From Acinetobacter gyllenbergii CIP 110306 = MTCC 11365 (lineage in GTDB: Bacteria > Pseudomonadota > Gammaproteobacteria > Pseudomonadales > Moraxellaceae): DNA of 64,000 bases. Within the stretch, counting starts at the first letter, position 1. Each line of letters opens with the position of its first letter. Of the stretch, positions 44,777 through 54,648 are shown in pieces. Location of the stretch: assembly GCF_000413855.1 (NCBI RefSeq), contig NZ_ATGG01000009.1, positions 62,001 through 126,000 of the forward strand, in the 5' to 3' direction. The position numbers and the translations under genes are program-made. The notes beneath the pieces were generated by a model that saw only the letters and a list, made by a program, of their open reading frames with translations, was not told the origin of the DNA and searched no databases.

Positions 44777-45676
44777 ATGGCAAAAGTTTCTGAAAAAAGT
44801 GGGCAACTAGCTGAGCGTTTAGCGAAGATTTTAGTCAAGTTAAATAGTGGGATGAAACTTGATATTAAAACATTAGCAGATGATCTGAACGTTAGTGAAC
44901 GTACTATTTTCCGTGATATTGGTCGTTTAGAGTCAGCAAATTTAGTTTTACTGCGAGATGACCAACAGCGATATTATCTAGACTCTAAATCAATGGGGCT
45001 GTTTAAACAAAAAGATATTAAAGTCTTTGCTCAGATGTCAGGTATTCATAGTTTATATCCAAATTTGGCTACACCATTTTTAACTAAGTTGTTAAATCAG
45101 GGGCAACTTACCTATGCAGCAAAGGGGTATGCTCATGAAGATTCAAGTAAATTCGAACATCTATTAGATATATTGTCAGAAGCAATTGAAAAGAAGCAAC
45201 AAATTGGTTTTCTATATAATGGAGAGTCACGTGTCGTAGAACCTTATCGTTTAATTCATCATCATGGTAGTTGGTATTTAGCAGCAGTAAGAAAAGGGCA
45301 ATTGCGGACTTATCGTGTAAGTCGTATCAACAAATCTTATGAACAACACCATTTAGAAAGATTTGAACATAATCCAGATGTATTAAAAAAACTTGAAGAT
45401 GAAAATAGTATTTGGTTTGGACAAGAAAAAATTGAGGTTAAATTAAAAATCCATGCAGATGTTATATCACATTTTAAGCAACGGAAACTTTTGCCTGAGC
45501 AAGATGATAATCTGATAGAACGAGAAGATGGCGGCTGGGATGTTTCTTGTAAAATCAGTCATGCAATGCAGCTTTTGCCTTTAGTACGGTATTGGATTCC
45601 ACATGTGGAGATTATAAGTCCTGATTATTTACAGGATGAGTTGGAAGCTGATCTAAAAAAATATTTAGCTCGGTAA
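44777..45676 (+). CDS. WYL-domain transcriptional regulator
   Basis: 299 residues. The N-terminal HTH (about 8-60) has LAERLAKILVKLN ... TLADDLNVSERTIFRDIGRL. The WYL domain spans about 135-215: IGFLYNGESRVVEPYRLIHH then HGSWYLAAVRKGQLRTYRVS. A C-terminal WCX-like extension follows. WYL proteins sense ligands such as single-stranded DNA and often control defence or DNA damage genes. It is first in a tight four-gene cluster (30 bp to the next gene) and has a palindrome upstream. Confidence 0.9.
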   Translation: MAKVSEKSGQLAERLAKILVKLNSGMKLDIKTLADDLNVSERTIFRDIGRLESANLVLLRDDQQRYYLDSKSMGLFKQKDIKVFAQMSGIHSLYPNLATPFLTKLLNQGQLTYAAKGYAHEDSSKFEHLLDILSEAIEKKQQIGFLYNGESRVVEPYRLIHHHGSWYLAAVRKGQLRTYRVSRINKSYEQHHLERFEHNPDVLKKLEDENSIWFGQEKIEVKLKIHADVISHFKQRKLLPEQDDNLIEREDGGWDVSCKISHAMQLLPLVRYWIPHVEIISPDYLQDELEADLKKYLAR

Positions 45677-45706
45677 ATATTAAAGTTAAACTGATAGGAG
45701 AGGTTT

Positions 45707-46792
45707 ATGCCATTACCATTTATTTTAGCAGGTGCTGCTATCGCTGCTGCAGTTGGTGCAAAAAAAGGGTATGACGGTTATCAAGACAAAAGCCGTGCAG
45801 ACAATATTATTGAAGAGTCAAAAAAACTCTATCGTAATAAGAAGGATGTATTTGATGTTGTTAATAATAATACTAGTCAAGCCTTAGAGAGTTTGGGTGA
45901 GCTTGAACTTAAAATAGGTGAAGATTTTGATAAGTTTGATCGGTTAGTTGAAGAGATACTTCGTAATAATAATTTTCAGAAATATGGAAATACTAAAATT
46001 GAACTTCCGAAGCATAAATTGAATCAAATTAAGGAGGTTGCAATTAGTGCAACAGATTATTTGAGAACGGCGGTAGGTGGTGGGGTATCTGGTGCCGCAG
46101 CTGGATTTGCTGTGTATGGTGGGGTAATGGCGCTAGGTGCAGCCTCCACAGGGACACCAATAGCAGCTTTGTCTGGTGCAGCTGCATATAATGCAACAAT
46201 GGCTGCAATTGGAGGAGGCTCTCTAGCTGCTGGGGGGTGGGGAATGGCTGGCGGGGCAATGGTTTTAGGTGGGGCTGTAGTTGCACCTGTATTGGCTGTG
46301 GCTGGTATTGCTTATGCGATACATGGTTCAAAAGCATTAGAAAATGCGCAAGATGTTAAACAACAAATTGCTGATGCTGTGGATAAAATGGATAAAGCAA
46401 AAGAGCAATTATTCAGGGTAGAACAATATGCTCAGAAAATTGCATCAGAATTAGAAAGAATATATGTCATTTTTCAAGAGTATTTTGAATTATTGAAGGA
46501 TGTAAATGAAATTGTAAAAAATGGTGATGAAGAAAAAATTAGAAATCTTACCGCTACTGCAAATTTATATATTCAAAATGGAATCATACTCGCTGCTATT
46601 ATGGCTAAGCTTATTTCGACACCATTATTTAAGGTCAAAAGAGATTTTGAAGGTGGGGCTATTTTAGGTAATGATAATTTGCCTCAAATTCAAGTTGATG
46701 CAGATGGTATACAGATTTTAGATAAAGCTAGATTGGATAAAGCTTTGGAAACAGCAAGTGAAGATTTTTATAATTTTAAAAATCCTCGTTAA
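45707..46792 (+). CDS. Glycine-zipper membrane protein of the WYL module
   Basis: 361 residues, no named family I can cite. There is a short N-terminal hydrophobic segment (FILAGAAIAAAVGAKKGYDG) and a charged helical part (about 25-115). A long Gly/Ala-rich hydrophobic block (about 122-205) has repeated GxxxG-like spacing (GGGVSGAAAGFAVYGGVMAL ... GGSLAAGGWGMAGGAMVLGG). A helical coiled-coil-like C-terminal half follows. The block could form membrane hairpins or oligomers, as in pore or membrane-perturbing proteins. ATAGGAGAGG precedes the ATG. It is co-transcribed with the WYL gene and the HNH-like gene by spacing. Confidence 0.75.
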   Translation: MPLPFILAGAAIAAAVGAKKGYDGYQDKSRADNIIEESKKLYRNKKDVFDVVNNNTSQALESLGELELKIGEDFDKFDRLVEEILRNNNFQKYGNTKIELPKHKLNQIKEVAISATDYLRTAVGGGVSGAAAGFAVYGGVMALGAASTGTPIAALSGAAAYNATMAAIGGGSLAAGGWGMAGGAMVLGGAVVAPVLAVAGIAYAIHGSKALENAQDVKQQIADAVDKMDKAKEQLFRVEQYAQKIASELERIYVIFQEYFELLKDVNEIVKNGDEEKIRNLTATANLYIQNGIILAAIMAKLISTPLFKVKRDFEGGAILGNDNLPQIQVDADGIQILDKARLDKALETASEDFYNFKNPR

Positions 46793-46833
46793 TTAAAAAT
46801 AATCATGCATCCTTTATTTTTATAAAGTAAAGG

Positions 46834-48501
46834 ATGACTTTGGATGTTGGTATGGTAGCACAGGTATTTGATTGGTCAGAAGAAATTAATAAAGTTGTGA
46901 CTAAAAGTTTAGTAACGACTTTTGGTCTAGATTTTCTATTGTTAGAAGATAAAAAAGGTGGTGATGTTGATACTATTCATAATGTTAGGCAGGGGATATG
47001 GGCAACAGAGCAAGAAATGCAAAATTATGAGTGTCGAGGAAAATACGATTCAGAGGCTTATCATCGGCATGCAAACTATATAGAAACAAATAGAATAAAT
47101 AAAGAATTACAAAAATCTGGTGAACTTAAAGATGCCTACAGAAATAATAAAACATTTGCTTTTCAAAATAAGCAAGAAAAAACAAACTTAGACCATGTTA
47201 TTGCAGCAGTTGAAATTCATAATGATGCAGGTCGAGTCCTAGCAGGGCTTGATGGAGTGGAGCTCGCAAATAAAAGCTCAAATTTGTGTGTAACTGGAGA
47301 AACAATTAATAAGGTAAAGAATAAGCATTCCATTACAGAGTTGCTAGGAGATGGGAAACCATTGCAACAATCTATAGCAAGTCGTGAGGTGAATATCGAG
47401 AAGTTAAAAAACAAATTAGAGAGTATGCCGCAAGATTCATCACAACAAAAACATGAGTATCAACAAGCGTTGAACACTCTAAAAGTACAGCAAGAACGAT
47501 TAGAGCAATTACTGCAAGTTAATCCTGATACTATGAAAAAGGTAGATGCAAAAGCAAGGGCTGAAAATGAAAAACAGATTAATTCATATTATACAAGCTC
47601 GAAATTTTTTAATGCAAGTATAAATGCAGCAGGTGTAGCTGGAATTAAGATGGGGCTAAGAGAGTCTCTTGGTCTTGTTTTTGCCGAAATTTGGTTTGAA
47701 CTTAAAGAACAGATACCAAATATTTATGCAAAGTATAAAAAGATTGAATTTAAAATTCTAGATTTTTTAAATGATTTGAAAGAAACAATAATCAATATTG
47801 TTGAGCGAGTGAAGATAAGATTTAAAGATCTTTTATTAAATTTTGGAACAGGTACAATTTCTGGAATATTTTCTAGTATTACGACGACAATATTAAATAT
47901 ATTTTTAACAACCACAAAAATTTGGGGGAAGATGATTCGTGAAACATGGTTGAATATAGTTAATATTGCTAAGTTAGTTTTCTTTAATCCTGAAAACTTA
48001 AGTACAGGCCAACTTGCAAAAGCAACTTTTAAAATTTTGTCGGCGAGTATAGGTGTTGTTGCAGGGATGATAATTCATGAGAATCTAGTTGTATTAGAGG
48101 CACTGCCTTTATTAAGTGCAGAGATTCGTGGGTTTTTTACAGCTCTTGCAACTGGTATTATTACCTTGGGTTTGAGCTATTTTATTGAACAAAGTCCTAT
48201 TATGTTAAAGTTTTGGGAGTATTTGGATGGATTTAAAACAAAATATGAACGGACTCTTGATCATTTTAAAGAAATAAATACTGAACTAGATCGATATATA
48301 TTTGAGTTAACTCAATTAGAGTTTGGACTAGACCTTAATGAATTATCACAATTTGCATCTCAGTTAGAGCGAAAAAGCTCAGAATTTGAAAAAAATCTAG
48401 TGTTGAAGCAAGAAGTTGAAAAGCAAGGCATCGTTTTGCCATTTGAAACTGGTAATCAGGATAGCACAACAAATTGGTTATTGGGGTTAACTAGAGAATG
48501 A
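46834..48501 (+). CDS. HNH-like domain protein with membrane helices, WYL module
   Basis: 555 residues. Residues 118-163 read NLDHVIAAVEIHNDAGRVLA ... LANKSSNLCVTGETINKVKN. The DH (120-121), N150 before L, and N159-K160 match the spacing of HNH/EndoVII-type His-Me-finger nucleases. A coiled coil follows (about 180-230), then hydrophobic stretches at about 265-290, 335-365 and 395-455. The architecture suggests a membrane-bound nuclease-like effector; activity is inferred. The start is uncertain: ATG 46834 lacks spacing to a ribosome site, and ATG 46852 is an alternative. It overlaps the next gene by 4 bp. Confidence 0.7.
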   Translation: MTLDVGMVAQVFDWSEEINKVVTKSLVTTFGLDFLLLEDKKGGDVDTIHNVRQGIWATEQEMQNYECRGKYDSEAYHRHANYIETNRINKELQKSGELKDAYRNNKTFAFQNKQEKTNLDHVIAAVEIHNDAGRVLAGLDGVELANKSSNLCVTGETINKVKNKHSITELLGDGKPLQQSIASREVNIEKLKNKLESMPQDSSQQKHEYQQALNTLKVQQERLEQLLQVNPDTMKKVDAKARAENEKQINSYYTSSKFFNASINAAGVAGIKMGLRESLGLVFAEIWFELKEQIPNIYAKYKKIEFKILDFLNDLKETIINIVERVKIRFKDLLLNFGTGTISGIFSSITTTILNIFLTTTKIWGKMIRETWLNIVNIAKLVFFNPENLSTGQLAKATFKILSASIGVVAGMIIHENLVVLEALPLLSAEIRGFFTALATGIITLGLSYFIEQSPIMLKFWEYLDGFKTKYERTLDHFKEINTELDRYIFELTQLEFGLDLNELSQFASQLERKSSEFEKNLVLKQEVEKQGIVLPFETGNQDSTTNWLLGLTRE

Positions 48502-48758
48502 AACCGTTTCCATGTACTCAATGTGGTGCATGTTGCCGTCATGTCAATTTATCTGAATTGACTGCTTATCTAGATCGTGGTGATGGTGTTTGTCATTACT
48601 ACGATTTAGATACACGTTTATGTGGTATATATGAGAATCGACCAGAAATTTGTCGAGTTGATGATTATTATAAAAAATATTTAAAAGAGCGGTATGTTTG
48701 GGATGATTTTATTGAGTTAAATTTGATCGTATGTAAACAATTAAATGAGTTGGATTAA
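48498..48758 (+). CDS. YkgJ-family CxxCxxCC cysteine-cluster protein
   Basis: 86 residues. FPCTQCGACCRHV, CHYYD, LCGIYENRPEICRV are the cysteine positions of the YkgJ family, thought to bind zinc or iron (Fe-S). It is cytoplasmic. It starts within the stop of the HNH-like gene (ATGA), so it is coupled to that gene. It might mature or modify a partner in the module; unproven. Confidence 0.85.
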   Translation: MKPFPCTQCGACCRHVNLSELTAYLDRGDGVCHYYDLDTRLCGIYENRPEICRVDDYYKKYLKERYVWDDFIELNLIVCKQLNELD

Positions 48759-48956
48759 AATTAAATCTATGGTTTTTGATTTTCTAATAATTTTAATTAA
48801 TCATTTTTTAGAGCTGATAAATCAATCTGCTGAAGTGGAATTGGCTGAGGCAATAAAAAACTGAACGATTGAGTTTGGTTTTAGTTAGACTTTAGCTAAA
48901 GGCTGTATGTACTCAGATAATAGATTTTAGATTTAATTTCTTGCCTTTGAGATGAT

Positions 48957-49154
48957 TTAAACGGTAAGCCACTCCTTACGAATGTTAGTGACTTGATCAT
49001 ACTGATTTAAATCAAATGTGACTTTAAACCCCAACTTTAAATCGATGTCTTCTCGCCATTCTTCACTAGAGAATTGATAGCGAACAGAATTTTCATCAAT
49101 AACTATGCCTGCTTTATTCAAAGATGAATAATGTAAAATAAGTCCAATAATCAT
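48957..49154 (-). CDS. Small OB/cold-shock-like protein
   Basis: 65 residues: MIIGLILHYSSLNKAGIVID then ENSVRYQFSSEEWREDIDLK and GFKVTFDLNQYDQVTNIRKE. The pattern (G.I..Y....G.I.....YQF...W......G..V.F......) resembles the cold-shock-like N-terminal domain of small bacterial proteins. It is divergent from the GYF-domain gene, and two TGACA-N5-TGTCA palindromes lie in the shared upstream region. Confidence 0.6.
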   Translation of the reverse strand: MIIGLILHYSSLNKAGIVIDENSVRYQFSSEEWREDIDLKLGFKVTFDLNQYDQVTNIRKEWLTV

Positions 49155-49205
49155 GATTTTCTCTTTAATTGGTGTTTAATGTGGCGTATTTATAAATAAA
49201 GAGAA

Positions 49206-49220
49206 TGACAGCTAGTGTCA
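49206..49220. promoter_or_regulatory. Palindrome TGACA-N5-TGTCA, divergent region copy 1
   Basis: TGACAGCTAGTGTCA, 52 bases upstream of the small cold-shock-like gene. Same motif as at 44707. Confidence 0.6.
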
Positions 49221-49261
49221 TTTTAAAAATTAAATATAAAAATAAGAAAAATATTTAATAC

Positions 49262-49276
49262 TGACATAAGCTGTCA
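49262..49276. promoter_or_regulatory. Palindrome TGACA-N5-TGTCA, divergent region copy 2
   Basis: TGACATAAGCTGTCA, 47 bases upstream of the GYF-domain gene; centre-to-centre 56 bases from copy 1. Confidence 0.6.
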
Positions 49277-49322
49277 AACAGCTTGTACATATTCAATCTG
49301 TAACTTTTATAGGAAGCAGATA

Positions 49323-49895
49323 ATGGAAAAAAATCTTAATCTTGAAGAAAATTTGGCTAATGAATGGTTTTATGAAAAGAATGGGGAGCGTATAGGGGCA
49401 ATTTCACAATCACAAATGATTAATCTTATTCAAACAGGAGGGTTGCATCGAGACACTGTGGTATGGAGAAAAGGTTTAAAGGATTGGGTGTTTTTAGAAA
49501 AAACTTAGTTGAATCAATTTGTTGATAATACTCTTCCACCTCCATTAACTGGACAGCATGTAAATAATACCATGGTGTGGGTATTGGCTTTTGCACCTAT
49601 TTTAGGGCTATTTCTTGAATATTTTGTCGCAGGCATATTCTCTGGGGGCAATGTTGAATTAGCGACTTATAAAGTAGAGGAGGGCTATTATTTTGTAATT
49701 ACCATTGCCTTAAATATTATGCTTTCCGTTCTAGATGAGAAACGGTTGGACAAAGCTGGGGTGAAAACAGAAAAATTTAAAGGTATGGTGTGGTTAGTGC
49801 CTGTGTATTTATTCCAACGTGCTAAAGCGCTAGATCAGAGTCTTGCTTATTTTATCGTATGGATTGTTTGTTTTATCGTGGCAAACTACAGCTAA
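49323..49895 (+). pseudogene. GYF_2 (DUF4339) membrane protein gene with in-frame TAG
   Basis: Codons 1-61 encode a GYF_2 domain (EWFYEKNGERIGAISQSQMI ... DTVVWRKGLKDWVFLEKT). TAG at 49506-49508 stops it. The same frame then continues directly with NQFVDNTLPPPLTGQHVNNT and a part with about three membrane helices (VWVLAFAPILGLFLEYFVAG ... AYFIVWIVCFIVA) to 49895. GYF_2 followed by a Pro-rich linker and membrane helices is a common single-protein layout, so this was one 190-residue gene. It is either broken by one base change or read through. A TTG right after the stop could allow reinitiation. Confidence 0.8.
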
Positions 49896-49918
49896 AACTG
49901 AAAATGAACAATTTACCA

Positions 49919-49945
49919 TGAGGCTGCTTAGGTTGCCTCTTTTAG
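49919..49945 (+). terminator. Terminator after the GYF_2 gene
   Basis: GAGGC, loop TGCTTAGGTT, GCCTC then TTTTAG. A short stem. Confidence 0.55.
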
Positions 49946-49969
49946 ATTATTGGGGAATATTCAGACATA

Positions 49970-49996
49970 AAAAAACCAGCTTACGCTGGATTTTTA
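49970..49996 (-). terminator. Terminator of the second tRNA-Leu
   Basis: On the minus strand CCAGCGTAAGCTGG then T-run; nearly the same as the one at 42340-42367. Confidence 0.8.
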
Positions 49997-50024
49997 TTTG
50001 CACCATATTTCAGTAGCTGAAATA

Positions 50025-50110
50025 TGGTGCCCGAGGCCAGACTCGAACTGGCACGCTTTGTGGGCGGGGGATTTTAAATCCCCTGTGTCTACCGATTTCA
50101 CCACTCGGGC
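50025..50110 (-). tRNA. tRNA-Leu(TAA), right copy
   Basis: 86 bases identical along the tRNA body to the left copy, with encoded CCA. It follows tRNA-Cys by 8 bases on the minus strand, a Cys-Leu order seen in many gammaproteobacteria, so this is probably the ancestral copy. Confidence 0.95.
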
Positions 50111-50118
50111 TTTACCAA

Positions 50119-50192
50119 TGGAGGCGGAGGTCGGAATCGAACCGGCGTACACGGAGTTGCAGTCCGCTGCATGACCACTCTGCCACCCCGCC
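50119..50192 (-). tRNA. tRNA-Cys(GCA)
   Basis: 74 bases on the minus strand: GGCGGGGTGGCAGAGTGGTC, anticodon loop with GCA in GCGGACTGCAACTCCG, GGTTCGATTCC T-arm and encoded CCA. Confidence 0.95.
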
Positions 50193-50344
50193 ATCTCTTG
50201 GTGATGCACATATTAGCAACCTTTAAAAAAAAAACAATAGTGTTTAGAGCGAATATGCACATAAAAACAACATCTAAAAGAATATTGCTCAAATTATCAT
50301 GTATTATTTACGCAATTGATTCATACCCACTTTGGAGATGCGCT

Positions 50345-51193
50345 GTGGCATTGGTTTTAGACGGTCGTGCATTAGCAAAACAAATTGAAACGGATTTGTT
50401 GGTACGTGTAGAAGCATTAAAAGCAAAATCGGGGCGTACCCCAATCTTGGCAACCATTTTGGTTGGTGATGATGGTGCATCTGCCACTTATGTGCGTATG
50501 AAAGGCAATGCTTGTCGCCGTGTTGGTATGGACTCGCTTAAAGTTGAGCTTCCAAAAGAAACCACAACTGAACAATTATTGGCTGAAATTGAAAAATTAA
50601 ATGCTAATCCTGATGTGCATGGCATCTTATTGCAACATCCAGTGCCAGAACAAATTGATGAAAGAGCCTGTTTTGATGCGATTTCATTGGCAAAAGACGT
50701 CGATGGCGTGACGTGTTTAGGTTTTGGTCGTATGGCAATGGGAGAAGCGGCGTATGGTTCAGCAACGCCAGCTGGCATTATGACCATTTTGCAAGAAAAC
50801 AAGATTGAAATTGCAGGTAAGCATGCTGTCGTGGTAGGCCGCTCTGCTATTTTAGGTAAGCCAATGGCGATGATGCTTTTACAAGCCAACGCCACTGTGA
50901 CGATTTGCCACTCGCGTACTCAAAATCTGCCAGAATTGGTTAAACAAGCCGATATTATCGTTGGTGCAGTCGGTAAAGCTGAGTTGATCCAAAAAGACTG
51001 GATCAAACAAGGTGCTGTTGTGGTTGATGCAGGTTTCCATCCACGTGATGGCGGTGGTGTCGGCGATATTCAATTGGTCGGTATTGAAGAAATCGCATCT
51101 GCTTATACCCCAGTGCCGGGTGGTGTGGGGCCGATGACAATCACGACTTTGATTCGTCAAACTGTAGAAGCTGCTGAAAAAGCATTAGCGTAA
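50345..51193 (+). CDS. folD: Methylenetetrahydrofolate dehydrogenase/cyclohydrolase FolD
   Basis: 282 residues from the GTG at 50345 (GGAG 10 bases upstream); the longer upstream frame runs through the tRNA-Cys and is not real. [16 protein letters not shown] (catalytic Lys and Tyr region), [35 protein letters not shown] (NADP loop) and [15 protein letters not shown] are all present. It interconverts 5,10-methylene-THF and 10-formyl-THF. A terminator follows. Confidence 0.95.
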   Translation: MALVLDGRALAKQIETDLLVRVEALKAKSGRTPILATILVGDDGASATYVRMKGNACRRVGMDSLKVELPKETTTEQLLAEIEKLNANPDVHGILLQHPVPEQIDERACFDAISLAKDVDGVTCLGFGRMAMGEAAYGSATPAGIMTILQENKIEIAGKHAVVVGRSAILGKPMAMMLLQANATVTICHSRTQNLPELVKQADIIVGAVGKAELIQKDWIKQGAVVVDAGFHPRDGGGVGDIQLVGIEEIASAYTPVPGGVGPMTITTLIRQTVEAAEKALA

Positions 51194-51201
51194 CGATTAA
51201 T

Positions 51202-51226
51202 AACCCCTCGTTAAGAGGGGTTTTTT
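51202..51226 (+). terminator. Terminator of folD
   Basis: AACCCCTCGTTAAGAGGGGT then T-run, 8 bases after the stop. Confidence 0.9.
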
Positions 51227-51240
51227 AGAATTCAAAAAAT

Positions 51241-51909
51241 ATGAGTTGCACTTTTCAATTTGCCAAAGCACCTGAACATTTGTTACAGGCCTTGCATCAG
51301 GTGATTCCCAATACTGATTTACTCGCACAGCAGTTACCTGAAACGCCGATTTCACTGTGGTTAATTCCGCCAGTATTTCCAACAGACCGCTTAGATGATG
51401 AAGTGATTCGACGGATTTGGAATGAAACACCGTATTGGATTTTTTGTTGGGCTTCTGGTCTGGCAATGGCGCAATGGTTGTTGGCTGAGCCGCATCACGT
51501 TAAAGACAAGGTTGTGTTAGATTTTGGTGCTGGATCTGGTGTCGTTGCGATTGCGGCAAAAATGGCAGGTGCTAAACGCGTCATTTGCTGTGATATTGAT
51601 CCCGTAAGTCTTGCATCATGTCGTGAAAATGCCTTGCTGAATGATGTTGAACTCGAGTATCTAGACGATTTGTACCAGTCAGAACAAGTTGATGTGTTAT
51701 TGGCGGCAGATGTACTGTATGACCAATCCAATCGTTTCTTTCTGGATGAGTTTTTAAAATTTGCACCTGAGGTTTGGGTCGCGGATAGTCGAGTCAAAAA
51801 CTTTAGTCATCCTCAATATCTAAAAATTGATGAGCGTAGCGCAAGCACTTGGCCAGATTTGGATGAAGCCAAAGAGTTTAGAAATGTTAGTTTTTACCGA
51901 ACCAAATAA
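51241..51909 (+). CDS. Class I SAM-dependent methyltransferase (ETFB/Nnt1-like)
   Basis: 222 residues. Motif I is VVLDFGAGSGVVAIAAKMAG, followed by VICCDIDPVSLASCRENALL and VDVLLAADVLYDQ (the DVLYD post-II motif of METTL20/Nnt1-like protein lysine methyltransferases). The N-terminal 75 residues precede the Rossmann core. The substrate is unknown; protein lysine methylation is plausible from the family. Confidence 0.82.
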   Translation: MSCTFQFAKAPEHLLQALHQVIPNTDLLAQQLPETPISLWLIPPVFPTDRLDDEVIRRIWNETPYWIFCWASGLAMAQWLLAEPHHVKDKVVLDFGAGSGVVAIAAKMAGAKRVICCDIDPVSLASCRENALLNDVELEYLDDLYQSEQVDVLLAADVLYDQSNRFFLDEFLKFAPEVWVADSRVKNFSHPQYLKIDERSASTWPDLDEAKEFRNVSFYRTK

Positions 51910-52052
51910 TACGCCTCAGTGAAAAGCTATATTGTATTGAGGTTATCAAATCTCAACACACTCTGTTCAGTATGCGTGCTAAAACATTCAGACGAAATAA
52001 ACAGATAGCCTTTGGGCTGTTATAGAGAAGAATGTTTAAAAAAGGAAGGTGT

Positions 52053-52337
52053 ATGAGTATCCAGCAGACTGATGATGGGAAACATGGTGCATTTAAGCTG
52101 TTTGAGGGCGAGGTGCTCGCAGGTGAAATGGCTTATACATGGGCGGGAGACAGTATGCTCATTATTGATCATACCGATGTGAGTGATCAATTTCGTGGGC
52201 AAGGTGTCGGACATAAGTTGTTAAAAGAGTTGATTGGTTTTGTGCGTGAACGTCAGGTGAAAGTCATTCCTCTATGCCCGTTTGCAAAATCGGTGTTCGA
52301 TAAAGATCTTTCGATTCATGACGTATTGAAAGGCTAG
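52053..52337 (+). CDS. GNAT-family N-acetyltransferase (YjdJ/GTPBP-like small type)
   Basis: 94 residues from the ATG at 52053, which has GGAAGG at good spacing (an upstream ATG at 52032 is weaker). HTDVSDQFRGQGVGHKLLKE is the acetyl-CoA loop; VIPLCPFAKSVFDK ends the core. These short GNAT proteins (COG2388) lack the N-terminal part of full GNATs. The substrate is unknown. Confidence 0.85.
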   Translation: MSIQQTDDGKHGAFKLFEGEVLAGEMAYTWAGDSMLIIDHTDVSDQFRGQGVGHKLLKELIGFVRERQVKVIPLCPFAKSVFDKDLSIHDVLKG

Positions 52338-52344
52338 GCTGAGT

Positions 52345-52380
52345 TGGATGTATTCTCAATGATGGAATACATCCATTTTT
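52345..52380. terminator. Bidirectional terminator
   Basis: GGATGTATTC, loop, GAATACATCC then ATTTTT between convergent GNAT and lipoprotein genes. Confidence 0.8.
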
Positions 52381-52398
52381 ATTGCTCAAGTCATAAAA

Positions 52399-52821
52399 TT
52401 AAGAACAGGTATAGCGAACCACTTTGAGAGTGCTTGGACGTGCTTCAAGTGCCTGACGGGTTGCATAGCCTTCACTATTATTTAAATCGGGTGAGTTCGA
52501 TAAGCCAAATGTTGCGCGGCTATTACCGATTTTTACGCCGTATTGCTCTTGTTGGGTTGGGTTAACGATCTCATTGACACTCAATACTGCAAGTTTATAG
52601 GTCTTGTCTGCACCTAAAATTTGCTTGCAGGCATGTTGTAATTTCTTTTCATCTAAATCGCTATTGCTCCGTGCCGCGAGAGTATAGGCAACAGTCGCGG
52701 AAGTGGCTGTTTTATTTTCGATTTGATAACCCGTTGTGCCATTGTATTGATGTGGACTGCTTTGACAGGCTGCAAGAACAAGAGCACCGCTCATAATTAA
52801 CAATAAATTGGTTTTTTTCAT
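52399..52821 (-). CDS. Uncharacterised lipoprotein
   Basis: 140 residues. Lipobox LVLAAC with Cys at about 19. The mature part (QSSPHQYNGTTGYQIENKTA ... YTCS) has cysteines at the lipobox, KKLQHACKQIL and the last residues, so one internal disulfide is possible. No family is recognised. A backbone gene by base use. Confidence 0.7.
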   Translation of the reverse strand: MKKTNLLLIMSGALVLAACQSSPHQYNGTTGYQIENKTATSATVAYTLAARSNSDLDEKKLQHACKQILGADKTYKLAVLSVNEIVNPTQQEQYGVKIGNSRATFGLSNSPDLNNSEGYATRQALEARPSTLKVVRYTCS

Positions 52822-52934
52822 ATCAATGATCCTGTTATTTCTGGTTTTAGTATCGCATAAAATAAGTTTTTTATTGTGAGGAATCTTTAAAACACAGGCT
52901 ATTCATCGTTTTTTAGCTTCAAATATCAAGAAAG

Positions 52935-52954
52935 AATTTTCGTTTTCGAACAAT
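52935..52954. promoter_or_regulatory. GlpR-like operator before glpK
   Basis: AATTTTCGTTTTCGAACAAT is a palindrome like the known GlpR consensus (TATGTTCGATAACGAACATT). A TATAAT follows at 52961-52966, so the operator would overlap the promoter. GlpR itself is encoded downstream. Confidence 0.65.
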
Positions 52955-53018
52955 TTTGCATATAATCTGCCAAGTTTTTTATTTAATACAGAAGTCATTG
53001 CTTTTTTGTAGTATTTGA

Positions 53019-53036
53019 GCCCGTTTTTTAACGGGC
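53019..53036 (+). terminator. Hairpin in the glpK leader
   Basis: GCCCGTTTTTTAACGGGC followed by ATTTAATTT, between the promoter and the glpK start. It could be an attenuator-like hairpin; weak evidence. Confidence 0.35.
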
Positions 53037-53061
53037 ATTTAATTTATTGCACTATACATAA

Positions 53062-54597
<1,536 letters not shown>

Positions 54598-54648
54598 GTT
54601 AAAATAACCCCAATTAAAGATGACTAAAACAACATAGGATGGATGAGC

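Noticed and set aside
49509-49895. 128-residue membrane protein as an independent gene with TTG start
   Set aside because: It is in frame directly after a TAG and completes the GYF_2 protein layout, so it was listed as part of one interrupted gene.
50171-50344. Longer FolD start upstream
   Set aside because: The extension runs through the tRNA-Cys gene and has no ribosome site; the GTG at 50345 gives normal FolD length.
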